Shown here piece after piece: positions 44,850 to 56,447 of a DNA stretch of 64,000 nt. The stretch lies in contig NC_057922.1 of the NCBI RefSeq assembly GCF_018873765.1, forward strand, positions 15,017,563 through 15,081,562. The letters are read 5' to 3'. Every line of letters begins with the position of its first letter. The first letter of the stretch is position 1. The stretch comes from Telopea speciosissima (Eukaryota; Streptophyta; Magnoliopsida; Proteales; Proteaceae). The translations under genes were made by a program, and so were the position numbers. Below the pieces are notes generated by a model. It was not told where the DNA came from, ran no database searches, and saw only the letters and a list, made by a program, of their open reading frames with translations.

Positions 44850-45700
44850 ATAAAGACCGAAGATGCCAACTATTCGAATATTCGAACATTCTAGAGTGAA
44901 TCTGAGAATGACAAGTTGTCGTTACTCATACCAACTAGGCCAAGAATATCCAATAAGATCAGACACAGGGTTTTTACAACTGTCTACTATATCGTAGCTG
45001 GTAGGATACATAATTAAGGGTCTTGCTACTTGGCACGTCCATTCGGAATACTAGAGCAGATGAGTGGGCTGATGCCGCCTCAATCAGTGGTTGCTCCTGA
45101 GTCTAATGAGTCTAAATCCTCGCTGATCCTGTAACCACATTCCAGCTACATATTGATAAATGTAAGTTAGGAAAGCGTCTCGATCAAAATGAGAAAAAGC
45201 TCACTCTAGAGTTCGCCAAAGAGTAATGGTGCAGGGTCTGGATCTATGTTATTGAACCGACAGAGATGGTTCATAACATTACTCCATTGAGTCTTGTTTG
45301 CACTTTGACCCATAGTTGCAGCCAGGTTGTAGGATGTTCAAAATTTTACATTAGCATAAGGATCATGGGCAATATAATTCTCATCAATCTGTCCTAAAGC
45401 ATCTTCCAGCCAGTGAGGGGCATATGCGATTGGATTGTGAAAGGTGACTACAGCATTCCAATGTCCATGAGTATTCAGATGGTCAATCCCCATTGATCGG
45501 GGATCATGAACCAACTTGGGAATTCTCTGAAAGTGGTATGGAATGATCGTAATTCAGGATGAAGGGCATGTTGATTCAGGTAAGCCAAGAATCTAGGAAT
45601 GTGAATATAAAAAGCGACCACATAAGACTTAGTGAGATAAAATAAAAAACACAAGGCTTCTTTGGACAATGTGTAATAATTGTAAACCTCAAAGATACTA
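44850..45700 (-). pseudogene. 3' part of the pararetroviral relic
   Basis: The minus-strand frames include short protein-like words such as NPIAYAPHWLEDALGQI (about 45435-45385), continuing after the RNase H segment. This is consistent with the region downstream of RT/RNase H in florendovirus-like elements. It is interrupted by stops. The assignment is weaker than for the enzymatic segments. Confidence 0.45.
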
Positions 45701-47300
45701 AAAATTGAGAAATCTGGGTGAATACACAAAACTTTGAGATCATCTCATCCATGGTTTATGACGGTTACCTCGTGAATTTTATAAATCCAATGCTTATTTC
45801 AAGCTTGAAGAAGATGGTGCATTATCCTTTTTTGGACCAGATAAGGAAAGGGATTAATCTCAAAGGAAATAAAAGGAGGACAGATGGACTGCAGGTGAGC
45901 AAATCAACAAGGATGTTTTTCTTTCCAGGGGGTTATATTTCAGTTCAAATTTCTGCTGAAAAAACCAGTTGGCCCATCTTAATAGTTGTGAATTGGGCAA
46001 AACCTTTTGTCAAGATTGAAACATCTTGGGAAAAGAAGCAATATCCATTTCAATCTGGAATTACTTTCCTGTCAGGAAGAACTTAAATTTCTCAGTAACT
46101 TCTTTTTTCTTTAAGAATCTCTTTAGAAGTGGAGTGGTAATGCAACTCTTATGGTTTGAAAGCTCCACTCTAGTATCCACGGAGTTTTTTCCCAATTAAG
46201 TTCTTCAGATAGAACGGCTCCCCAAAACTCATCACTTGCATCAGTCTGTGGGATTAAATTAACAATAATGGGGAGAGATATTAGAGGGAGTTTGGCTACA
46301 ACCTTTTTGAGATGTTGGACTGCCTTTTTTTGAATCTTCGACTAGTGAAAAGCATTCTTCTCTGTCAACTGATATAGAGGTGCAGTCAACTTCACCCAAT
46401 TGGGAATAAATTCTGCCATAAATTGATAATCCCCTAGAATTGTTGTAGTTGTTGGAGAAAAGTAAATTCATCTGGGAATTTCAATAATGATTGGGAAATA
46501 TGGGGTTGCGGAACAAATGTTCCATTCTGAATTATCATACTCAAAACTTCTATTTGGGTTTGACCCATAAGCATCCTCTTCCCTAAAAGCATAATCTCAT
46601 AGTGTGAAAGAACCTTTTGAGCATATCAGCATGATGATCAACATTATTAGAGAATAATAGAATGCCAGCAACATAGATTAGTGCCAAATAATAGCAGTGG
46701 TTCAAAAATTCTAATCATGGCCTTTTGGAAAAGAGGGTGCTACCTTTAACCCAAAGGCAATAACAGTCAACCAGAAACGGTGGCCAGGTATGCAAAAACC
46801 TGTCATCCATCGCTCAACAGGGTGTATAACCTCTGCCAAAAACTTTCCTTGAGGTCAAACTTAGAGAACACCTTGGCAGTTGATAATTGGAAAAGTAAAT
46901 GTTGCCGAGAGGGGAGTGGAAACTTATCATTTGTAAGAAATGAGTTAAGAGGCTAGTAACTGATGATCGGTCTTAACTTTCCACGAACTTGCTCAGAGCA
47001 TTTATTAATATAGAATGCTTCACATCGCCACAGAGAATCAGTGTGTTCAATAAGCTTTTGGGACTGAAGTTCTGTAAGTTTGTGAATAGCCAATTGAAGA
47101 TGATCTGAATGAATTCCTTTATAAGAGGCTTGTCTTCACTTTTCTTGAATGGAAGAAAGAGAAAGAAATCCGGATTGGTCCAAATAGATGATGAGTATTT
47201 TAACAGAATTTCAGAATGTTTCTATTTCCGACTGGTCTTGACAAAGCCTGAATGCAAGAGTCTGTTGAGTGTTTGCATAGGACAGATGAACAAGATTGCC
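45700..47300 (-). pseudogene. Reverse transcriptase and RNase H segments, decayed
   Basis: The RT part (about 47000-46270) shows KFPLPSR, AKVFSKFDLK and LQQFLGIINL, which are hallmark positions of caulimovirid RT. The place of the catalytic YxDD box reads YVAG, so both aspartates are lost. The RNase H end (about 46050-45930) shows LLRWANWFFQQKFELKY and, in another frame, a KKNILVDLLT tail, so a frameshift separates them. Many in-frame stops are present. Confidence 0.75.
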
Positions 47301-47309
47301 TTGATTATC

Positions 47310-47640
47310 AGAGAAAAATGAGAAAAGGTTTTGGATGGGTGTCCAGTGTAAAACATGGCTTTTGAAGGTCAAACCTTGAGAAGACCATTGCAGGGATTTT
47401 ATACAGAATATCATACCCAATTAAAAAATCTTTTCCAGGGAGTGGGGAACCAAAGAATTTGCACCGAACTGTTATGTTAGGAAAGAGTCGAACTAAGATG
47501 GGCTTACTAATCTGAGTGGTAGTAAAGCGTTCACCATTAGCAGCCCGAAAGTGTTCTAGACACGGTTTCCACCAATCAGAAGGGAGTAATTTTGGGTTGA
47601 AAATCAAAGTTGCAGCTCCAGTAACAAAAAATGCAATGGC
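47310..47640 (-). pseudogene. Aspartic-protease-like segment
   Basis: The minus-strand frame 47607-47308 contains FRAANGERFTTTQISKP and GKDFLIGYDILYKI, matching the C-terminal half of retroviral-type proteases in pararetroviruses. The upstream catalytic triplet region is in a different frame (about 47640-47620), so the gene is broken. A C-run (47760-47773) lies in the linker upstream of it. Confidence 0.65.
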
Positions 47641-47979
47641 CTAAAATGGTTTTGCATATTTCTCCAGATATATTGTAACCTTGGCAAGAGGCAGAGGATG
47701 ATACAGTGAAGTAGAATGAATAATTTACCTTGATCAATTGTTTTTGCTCACCATCCAAGCCCCCCCCCCCCCCATATAGCACTCTTGGCATTGAAAGCTA
47801 TTCTGTAGCTCAACCCCGAACTCGTAAACAACTTCCCCTTCATCATCATCATTATTATCATTAGAAGAAACACTATCAATATCAGAATAGGCAATTATGC
47901 ATAATGAATCAGTTGTAGGTTCATCATCAAGAGAATAAAGACTCGAGGTATGCATCTGAGCCGTCAATGTACGGGGCCA

Positions 47980-49000
47980 ATTGCTTCATATTTTTTCTCT
48001 TTTTTTCTTGTTGGGACAATTTGCAAATGGCCTCTTTTGCTGCAGATGAAGCATCTGTTATGCTTCTTATGAGGAAATGATTGCTTTGGTCGTTTCTTTA
48101 CAGAACACCACCATCACCAAGATTTCTTTTTGGGACCAAATTTTTTGGGGAAGGAACATCTACATTTAGAAAAACAGCACTTAATCTTCAAGTCAGGCCT
48201 ATCACAAGCCTTTCCTAGCATCTGGCCAATTTATGGATTTGGGACAAAAACTGTTTGATTGCAAAATCTATCAAGGGCAAGTAGAATGTTGATACAACTC
48301 ACCGAGGGTAGCTGATTGAAGAGATAATCACCTGATCTCAAGCAATTTAAGAACTTTGTTTCCCAGAAGTTCTGGGAGAGAATTCAGATACACCTGCTTT
48401 AGGTTTGGATCTTCCATGCCTTGAAGGACGCAGAATCTCTGAGACATTGTATAGTAGTACCGTTCAAGATCTTTCTGCTTAAAAGAGCAGCACTTCATTT
48501 GCAAGTACTCTTCTCTGGCAGAGTGGCAGTATCCATATAATGGTCAATTTTTCTCGAAAATTTGGTGCAGAGATGAGAAAAGAACTACTCAAGTGAAGAA
48601 GAGTTTAGCCATTCAAGTTGTCTATATTCCCCCAGCCTGATCCACCATTCCCGCAATCTTACTTGAACTTGTGCAACCAACTGTGTGAGGATTTGGTGAA
48701 AACAGGAAAAAGGCTTTTGGTCTTGTATGGAACACCAAGAATATATTTCAAAGATACGGTTGCGCCATGGGGATGGAGAAATGTCATCAAGGGAGAAGTA
48801 GACCTTAAACACTGAGGTTGGAACAGCCATGTCTGGTGGTGAGAATGCAGAGGCTTCTTCTGCAGTATCTTCTTCTTCTTCAAGTGTAGGTTGGTCAACA
48901 CCACTGTGGGAAGGATCTGCTGGTTGGACCATAAAAGAATGTAGGAAGGATCTGCCAGTTGGACCATAAAATTTTTTCTGAGAGAGTAGCTGATGCAAAA
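47980..49000 (-). pseudogene. Coat-protein-like and zinc-knuckle segments
   Basis: At about 48520-48370 the minus strand reads EEYLQMKCCSFKQKDLERYY and then DPNLKQVYLNSLPELLG, a strongly conserved caulimovirid coat-protein stretch. At about 48075-48030 it reads CFICSKRGHLQ, a CCHC-like knuckle lacking its last Cys in that frame. The 48998-48585 frame ends REWWIRLGEYRQLEW. Stops and shifts separate these parts. Confidence 0.7.
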
Positions 49001-50285
49001 TTAAGAAGGATCGATGAACCGGTTGGGACCGGCAAGTTATAAGCCACTAGATGAGGACCTTTTAGTTTGATGATGAAGATGGAGATGGATGATGGTGGTT
49101 GATAATGATGATTATTAATGGAGGTAGATAGTTTTTGGCTGCTAGAGTCCACTAGAGAGTAGAGCCCCACCAATGAGATCCACCTTGGATATGATTGCTG
49201 AATCCACAGCCCACGTGAGTCCACAGGATATAGTCCTTCAAGAGAAGATTTCTTTTGTTAAAATTCTGTTGTGCTCTAGAGAGCCCATGGTTTGTAATAT
49301 ATAGCCATAAGATGGAGGTTGAATGCCTCTTTGTTACACGCAATTACATTAATTGACTTTTGGACTTCCAACCCCTAGAACCTAAAACCAAGACATAAAT
49401 AACATCCCCAAGACATAGGGAACTACAACCAAGAAAGTGACTTAGAAAAACTAAACGACTCTTAATGACTAATAATTAATACCCAGAAGCATGAACAACC
49501 TCATAACTCCACCTAAGAAATTGAAAAGACACAGTAAGAGTAAATACTAGCCTAGGAAAATGAAAAGGCAGAACCACTGGGTTTAATTTACCCAGGCTAG
49601 CATAGGTGTCGACCTATGGGCCGGGCCTTTTAGGCCAGGTCCTGTGGGCACAAATCTAGCCTTGGGCTGGGCCTGGTAGGCTAGGCCTGGTGGGCTGGCT
49701 GAATGCCCTGCATCAGTAGCTTCTGTTACAGGAGAGGTGATAATGGGAAGATTAAGAAGACTGATATGGAGCAGCAAGCTATTGAAGCATAGCTACAAGG
49801 TCATTGGGACCTGATCAGAGGATTCAACCAGGCTTATCAATTAGCTTTACCATTTTGAACAGAGGAAGGGTAGAGAGAAGGAGAAAGTGATCTAAGGCAA
49901 GGAAACAGGAGTTGAGGATGACGAAGATTGAGAAGGTCCTTGTTGTGCCTGTAACTGGGCCAGCTTAATCTAGAGGAATTTCTTTTTGTTGACTTGTGTA
50001 ACCCGATAAGGGTATTTTTGGTTTTTCTCGTTGTTTATTCCCTGTAACTAGCATAGTCAGCTGTACAGGGACATATCTGTAATTCCGCCCTATTATTGAA
50101 AGCTATAAATCAAAGGGGCTGAGTGAACAAGTTATTCACTCAAGCCATTCTCCTATTTTCTGTTTTGCTAACACTTTTCTTTTTCTAGCTGAGCTATTTG
50201 GTAGGATGTGGTACAAAAAATACTTCTGGGCTACCAGTGACATAATTTGTTGGTGCAAGGCATCAATACTTTTTGCCTTGAGGTT
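49001..50285. other. Insertion-like sequence between viral segments
   Basis: This stretch does not look viral. On the minus strand near 49320-49290 there is a TATATATTACAAACC box, and on the plus strand near 50098-50115 TTGAAAGCTATAAATC. Both are LTR- or promoter-like. CTGGGC and GCCTGG words repeat at 49610-49690. It may hold one or two solo LTRs inserted in the relic, but the ends could not be fixed. Confidence 0.35.
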
Positions 50286-51480
50286 GTCACCTCATTACTC
50301 ATGGTAGATGACTGCTGTGAAACCAGAGAAATGGAGAGCTTCTTGCTTCTGAACTAGAGATTCTAGTAAAGAATTCTGGTAACGGGCATTGTCAGCTTGT
50401 CAATTTAGAGAGGCTACAGCCGCAGATACTTGTTTGGTTTGGTCCAGAGGATTTTTTATTTTCCAGACAAGGCAAATAGCCAAATATAGTCATCTGGAAG
50501 TTCATATTGTCTGAGTAAGGTGACCGTTGTAAGCCATTTGAATCTCAATTGGGAAAAGATGGAAGAGGCAAAGGATGAGGAAGTAAGAGTACCTTCTTGA
50601 GATCGTGGGAATTGAATCACAACATTACAATTGGAGTTTGTTGTTGGTGCTTGCGTTCATAAGCTGTAATCCACGAGTCTGGAAGGAGTTTTACTAACTC
50701 ATCACGGGGGATTTGGCGAGTACATACAAGAGTGGAAAGGGGAATAAACAGAAAGAAATAAGACTTCCCCATAAGGGTTAAAAGGAGTTCTTATAATGTC
50801 CAAAGACTGGTTTTGAACTCTGTAGATTAATTGGCAGTGCTGAGTAGCCATTTATGTAGATGACACCAGAGAAGAACCCTTGGTTTGGATCTCAACTTGC
50901 AACATATCTGGAATACGTGTATGACCCAAAGATGGAGTTTCCCCTCACAGAGGCGAGACAGACGAGAGCGAGTCGAGATCTCGTCGAGTTATGGTATATT
51001 ATGAGCTTTCTGGTTCTACCGAGTCGAACCGAAACGAGAAATAGCTCGAGATCTCAGCAAGATACCGAGATCTCAAGCGAGATAATGACATATTTGTGTA
51101 TCACATGGCGTTTCGTCTCGAGATCCTTTGAGATCGAGTTAAAAGCGAGATCTCGGCGAGATCTCATTGAGATCTTGAACTATGACGTGGATCCAAGAGA
51201 GGAACATTGAAATTAGGATATGAGGCGATAAAATTTGTTCCCACATTCAGAGTTGTTTCTAGTAATCCCAGATTTAATTGATTGAAGAAACGAAACTGAG
51301 TATCCAAGAGAGCCAAACGTGAAACAATGGATAACCATCTTCTTCCATGAAATGTGAGGACTAATCGTATTGCACCATAATGAAGCTGGGTATACCCTTT
51401 ATGTCTGTAGGATTTTAGAAGAGAAGGTGAAATGGGGATACAAATTAAAGCTATTTTGAACTTGCTGGAATAGGATGACC
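50286..51480 (-). pseudogene. Movement-protein-like segment, split
   Basis: The minus strand at about 51405-51260 reads LHYGAIRLVLTFHGRRW and RLALLDTQFRFFNQL, typical of caulimovirid movement proteins. At about 50710-50640 it reads RDELVKLLPDSWITAYE. The part between is interrupted by the palindrome-rich block at about 50940-51195. Stops occur in each piece. Confidence 0.7.
50940..51195. repeat. GAGATCTC palindrome-rich block
   Basis: Five copies of the 8-bp palindrome GAGATCTC lie at 50975, 51048, 51067, 51147 and 51158, together with many CGAG, TCTCG and GAGATC variants in about 250 bp. This is unlike anything else nearby. It sits within the movement-protein-like segment and so looks like an insertion. 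The plus-strand frame at 50860-51210 is accidental. Confidence 0.6.
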
Positions 51481-52800
51481 AAAAAAAACCAGAGCTTTGT
51501 ACAATCTCTTTTTTGTGTGTGTGTGTGTATGTGTGTGCATCAGATAAATTTTAAAAATAGGCAAAGATGAGGTGGTTGAATCAGAAAAGGACATATACTG
51601 ACGGTTGTATTAATATACTATTCCAATCAATAATCATCCAGCACTATCAACCCCAAAAAATAGGACACTTGACATCCTATGCTATGAAAACAAGTACACA
51701 ACTTCTAATGGGAACACAAACTTAGGCCAAGAGCACACTGAAGAAGATTCCACTGGATTTTCTTTCTCTTTTACTTTTCCAGGCAGGGAATCATTGAATT
51801 CATTGCTTAGCCGGTTAAAAACTGTACGAGAGAAGTTAGTTTTGCCCTCAAATACAAGCCCACAATAGCACTATTGTTAAAGATCTGATAACTCAAAGAA
51901 AATGTAGGGGAATAAATCAAATGAAAAGTCAGAGACTGCATATGAATTTGAGAAGGAGAAAGAAAGAATATCCCAATTCCCAACCAACAAAGATTAATAC
52001 CCCCCCCCCCTAAACCACAAGAGGGTGGGAAGAAAAAGAGAAAAAAGATAGACAAAAGTAGAAAGGGGAAAAAGGACAGTTAAGTATCCAATGAAGTGTT
52101 CCTTAAATTAGGAAAGCTCAAGTTGAGGACATTAAAATTTCTTGATCAGAGACACTAGCTTTAGATTTATTATTATATCAACCTTTATCCTACTTACCTA
52201 ATAATGCAGTAGTAGCATTATCATGGCTGGACAAGTATGACCCAATCTAGGAACTCAGACGGGGATGAAACCAAACCCATCAAGGCTTTTGGTCTAATCA
52301 GGGTTGGTAGGGGTTCCAAGAGCCTGATTGGTGGTAATTTCAATCAGAGCTTACTGTGATGATTCAGTAGGGTTGTGTAGGGTGGTGATTCCATTCCCGC
52401 ATGCTAGGTGGTGAAGCCTTGGTCATATTCCTTTTATTTCTTCTTTCACATGTAAAAATATAAAGATTTTTGTTCTTAATACTGGGTTTTCCCTATAAAC
52501 GATCCTCTGTTGCGATTGATCTCTTGCTGGCTTTACTTGTTTAGGATTGATTCTACATTAAGGGGTTTCATCACCTTAAGACCCTCTAGAAACAGATAAA
52601 TGTAGCAGTTCTATTTATATCAACTGTCTATTTATCTGTTGATAAAAGTTGTTTGAAATCAGAAGGGTAGGGAATGTTAGTGTTCTTTTCGTGTCAAGAA
52701 AATTTCTTTTCTTTTTTTTAAATTTTCCACTTATCAGAATTTGTTTTTTGTGTATGTGCAGTCTATCAGCATATTTGTTTAAGTGTTAAACATGCAGTCT

Positions 52801-52978
52801 ATGTTTAAGAAGCAGAAGCACATGCAGCACCCAGGGGGGTTCCGGGCTTCTTGGATTTTGGTGGAAAAGATTCCAAGCACTAGCTTCTCATTGGATCTGG
52901 ATTTTAGAGTATCTCATCTGGAGAAGCTGGCTTCTCAGAATTTGAGAAGCAGAAGCCTGAGAAGCTTCCCCAAACATG
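52801..52978. mobile_element. MITE, ends ATGTTT...GAAGC
   Basis: The left end ATGTTTAAGAAGCAGAAGC is inverse to the right end (GCTTCCCCAAACAT preceded by AGAAGCCTGAGAA). The interior is built of GAAGC, CTTCTCA and GAGAAGC words. This type is common among plant hAT-like MITEs. Confidence 0.5.
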
Positions 52979-53273
52979 CACCATGTGATGGATGTCTAAC
53001 AATGGACTTTTGCACAAGGATTAGGAGAGAGTTTTGCCCACAGCTTTTAATTTTTGAAATATTGTTTAAGTTCTACTTTGTGTTATTGTTGTAATTCTGC
53101 ATTGTTTTTCTTGATACTATTATTATCAATTCTGTCCTAACATGATATTGGTTTCATGGCAAGTCATTGAGAATGGTGAATACATGAAATGCTTGTCCAC
53201 CTTTGAAAGCCTTGATATCTAAACCCCAAAGGAAAAGAAAAGCAAAACAGAAACAAAGGACAAATTGTTGGAG

Positions 53274-53354
53274 GCCAATCTTGATACTAAAATAGCCAAT
53301 CAAGCTGTTAATCAATCATCAAAAAACAACAACAGATGCCTTAAAACATTATCA

Positions 53355-53390
<36 letters not shown>

Positions 53391-53511
53391 CTACCTATCT
53401 TGCAGGCCAATCTTGATACTAAAGTAGCCAATCAAGCCACTGATCAATCATCACAGAAACAACAACAGATGCCTTAAACATTATCTTCCACTCTCTCTCT
53501 CTACCTATCCT
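53274..53511 (+). repeat. Tandem duplication with CT microsatellite
   Basis: GGCCAATCTTGATACTAAA, TAGCCAATCAAGC, CAATCATCA and AACAACAGATGCCTTAAA are repeated after about 130 bp. Each unit ends in a CT run (53360-53388 and 53491-53502) and CTACCTATC. Confidence 0.8.
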
Positions 53512-54033
53512 GCATTTAACATGACTAGATGAGTCATTCACTGCCCCCATAAGTTGTAAACCTTTACTTCAACCACTCCCACACCAAAAGTACGGGAGCG
53601 GGTAAAAATGGCAAAACTACCAACAGGGTCAGATGCAACTAGTGTAGAAAGATTCATGCCCTTGTTGAGCAAGAATAAGATTCGAGAAACACAATTTTTA
53701 GCATCAAATTCAGACTAGAACACTCGCAGGCTTAGATTACTGCTGTTGGAAGAGCATTTCTTGGTACATGTCAAAAGGTTTACGTATGAGAATCTTAAAA
53801 AAAAAAAAAAAAACACACATGGGGCACGAAACAGATCTACTTCAGAACAATCATAGAGAATCAAAAGAACATTCACTGTAATTTACAACAGAAATCCATT
53901 AACCTTCCTTTTATAACAGCCAGAATCACTCTTTTTAGAAGCAGTGATCAATAAATCAGAGTTTTCAAACACCACGATCAATCAATCACAGCCAAAGTTG
54001 GTAATTTTAAGCTATCTCATAACAATTCAAGTC

Positions 54034-54381
54034 CTAAACCCTATGAGAGAGAGAGAGATGGAAGGAGGGCACAATACCATTTTGTTGGGCTCGGACGGGC
54101 GCTTCACCATAAATGGCTTTGAGTTTAAAGAGAGGAACAGGAAAGGAATCATCAGAGGCTTCTGCATAAAGTTGTTGCTTCCAATCCCACATAGTCTTCT
54201 TCAGGGTTTTATTAGACTTAACAAGTGAATCCTTCTCTGCTTCTAAGCCTTCAATGTCTTTCTGTTGATTCACCGACCTGATGCCCAACGCCACAAACGA
54301 TCCGAACAAGAACAAGTTGATCACCGTGTTGTTGTTCGTTGCTCTCATAGCTCCACTCACCGCTCTGCTTGCCCACTCCAT
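54034..54381 (-). CDS. Small membrane-anchored coiled-coil protein, unknown function
   Basis: On the minus strand the preferred start MEWASRAVSGAMRATNNN is at 54381; the upstream in-frame Met at 54396 is less likely. A single hydrophobic span NLFLFGSFVALGIRSV (about residues 22-37) is followed by a charged helix (QQKDIEGLEAEKDSLVKSN, about 40-58) that can form a coiled coil, and then MWDWKQQLYAEASDDSFPVP. I recall similar short plant proteins of about 110 residues with this MEW...MWDWKQQL layout, annotated only as transmembrane or hypothetical. The last 20 or so residues are low-complexity, and the reading may instead splice at a GT near 54069, so the 3' end is uncertain. Confidence 0.7.
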   Translation of the reverse strand: MEWASRAVSGAMRATNNNTVINLFLFGSFVALGIRSVNQQKDIEGLEAEKDSLVKSNKTLKKTMWDWKQQLYAEASDDSFPVPLFKLKAIYGEAPVRAQQNGIVPSFHLSLSHRV

Positions 54382-54594
54382 CTGGTTATCCTTCACTCAC
54401 CTGCGACCTGCCCTTAAACCCTCCCCACCCTGAATTGTTCAGTAATGGCAGCTTCAGCCTACAGAATCGAGTTGTATATCTGTAGAAAGAGTCATACCCA
54501 TTGGATTGGAATCTTTTAGGAAAAATTCTCAGTTTTGTATTCGTAATGCGGAATCGGAGACGGAATTGGTCAGTTTGGGTGTCCAATTCCCAAC

Positions 54595-54725
54595 AAGGTT
54601 TTAAAATGGACGGAAATCGGTATTGAGATTCCGTTCCAGAACGAATCTCGAAATCGTGAAATCGGTTGGAATTTTCGATTTGAATTGACCAATTCACCAA
54701 TCCAATTCTTGATTCTTAAAACCTT
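54595..54725. mobile_element. MITE-like block with AAGGTTTTAA ends
   Basis: The left end AAGGTTTTAAAATGG is inverse to the right end (TTCTTAAAACCTTA). The interior repeats GAAATCG, GAATTG and GATTCCG words. It is self-similar like the blocks at 466-905 and 50940-51195, but with a different word. Confidence 0.5.
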
Positions 54726-54911
54726 ATTTTTCATTAATGATTCAATATAATGGCATCAAAAGGATTAGTCCTTCCCACGATTAGTTAAAATGGGAACATT
54801 AAAAGAAATTGGTGTTTGGCACACGCGTGTTTTATACGGTTCGGAGCGTAAATGGGACAGTAAAAATATAGTCATATATTTTAAAAAATTTCAACAGAAA
54901 AATGAAAACAA

Positions 54912-55345
54912 ATGTTATACATGGCTGAGTCTACAAGTATTTTAAAATTTGTGGCGATGGGTAACATGAGTGTTGAGACAAATGTTGATTGGAAATTGAT
55001 TCTCAAGGATGTGAGACCAATGCCAGAATTCCGTTTGAAATTAATCTCAACAGAAAACTTAGATGAATATGGTTATGACAATCACTATGGTAATGGTCAG
55101 TGGAATCTTACCAAAGAGTGAATTGTGATGGCAAGAGGTAGTATACGTTGCACTTTGTATCAAACAAAGACACAAATGTTTAAGACTAAGGTGAACACAA
55201 CAGAGGGTAAATTGGCAATAGACTTGTGGCATCGACGACTTGATCATATGAGTATGAAAGGAATGCAAATCCTTTCTAAAAACCTCCTTCCCAACAAGAA
55301 AGGTACACATTTAAATCATTGTTTTAAATGCTTAGTTGGATTGTA
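54912..55345 (+). pseudogene. Ty1/copia pol scrap (protease end to pre-integrase)
   Basis: Plus-strand frames show PMPEFRLKLISTENLDEYGY, NGQWNLTKE and then, after a stop, DLWHRRLDHMSMKGMQILSK and a C-x-x-C pair (HCFKCL). This matches the segment between protease and integrase of copia polyproteins. It is cut at both sides and no LTR is visible nearby. Confidence 0.75.
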
Positions 55346-56447
55346 GGTTCTCTTCTTAGTGGTAATTTGAAGATTGTAGGTACACATTCGATATGGGATT
55401 TCAAGCAAGTATCAAATGTAATGTAATCGCCATAAAAGAAGAGTTAGGAGTAAAGAGTGATCCCCATAGAAGAAGAGAACCTACAATCCTCAAATTATCA
55501 AAGTTCCGTTCTCCTTCTAAAATGTCTCTCCCTCTCAATTTCTGAATCACTCCAAGAAATAGAGTGTTGTGAGGTTAGCCTTCCCCTCACTCAAACACCC
55601 AATGGTTGGGTTATGGTATGAACCTTTTAGGTTAGATTCAAATTCGGTAAATTGAAAAGAGAAAGTGCTAAAAAAGTGTTTTAGTTCATGATATTGATAC
55701 CAATACCAATGCGGATCGGCAGTATCGATCTATATCAGCCCGATTTCAGAACAAAAAAGTCAATTGTTTGCCAAAAAAAATAAACATTTTTTTGACTATA
55801 TCAGTGGATATGCATCCAATATGTATCAATTTCAACAGTATCAATCATCAACAACACTAAGGATCGAGCTCATCTACAACCTGGGGTTGAGCGAACATCG
55901 TGCTGCGCTCAACTCTCAAACCTCCACGTGGATTCTATGCCGATCCAATGGTTGGTGGACGAGTTCAATTCAAAATTAAAAATTGCCGATCAAAATTCAA
56001 TAATGGCAGATCGCCGAGGAGCCCATCCGCCAGTGGGTAAATAGGCCCAAGCCCACAGACTACAAATCCTCAAGTTTTGTAAGATTGAAGGAGCCATGAG
56101 TCCAATGACACCCAAAGGCCCAAGTCGAAAAGTTCCGTTATGTTTAGTATTTCCAAAAAATGGCAAAAAACTGTTAAAAAGCTCCCGCCCTTTATATTCG
56201 CCCACTACAATTAACGCCTCCTAGTTTGGCGGGATCCTTAACAGTTTCGTTTCCTTACACAATAAGATTTCTTCTTTTCTGGCGATTTTTATTTTCTAGA
56301 CGGATCGAACTACAGATTTATAGGGTTTTATTTCAGAAAACATAATCTGAAATCAGATTTGCATAAATACTTATCGTTATTCGCTGGATCATCAAAGCCC
56401 CCTAACTGAACCAGAGTATTTGAAGAAGAAATTTGCAGGTAGACCAG
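55346..56447 (+). promoter_or_regulatory. Upstream region of the MRS2 gene
   Basis: No gene. It contains an inverted pair, GAACCTACAATCCTCAAATT at about 55481 against AATTTGAAGATTGTAGG near 55362, that looks like a small foldback. Just before the start codon ATTTGCAG at 56431-56438 could be the acceptor of a leader intron. Confidence 0.4.

Larger units (their letters stand above)
44850..51480 (-). mobile_element. Endogenous pararetrovirus relic (Caulimoviridae-like)
   Basis: Reading the minus strand from 51480 to 44850 gives, in order, movement-protein-like, coat-like, zinc-knuckle, aspartic protease, reverse transcriptase and RNase H segments. This is the order of the caulimovirid polyprotein, with no integrase seen. 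All segments are broken by stops and frameshifts. The residue pattern looks closest to the florendovirus/petuvirus group, but that is from memory of motifs. The outer limits are estimates. It is not functional. Confidence 0.75.
51481..54033. other. Spacer with simple repeats, no gene
   Basis: A TG run lies at about 51516-51540 and C-runs near 52002-52011. A MITE lies at 52801-52978, and a duplicated CT-rich unit at 53274-53511. No open frame with family similarity was found. Confidence 0.4.

Noticed and set aside
45718..46086. 122-codon plus-strand ORF
   Set aside because: Lies opposite the RNase H-like segment of the viral relic, which explains it as an antisense shadow.
53344..53390. CRISPR or other direct-repeat array
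   Set aside because: It is a CT microsatellite within a two-unit duplication in a plant genome.
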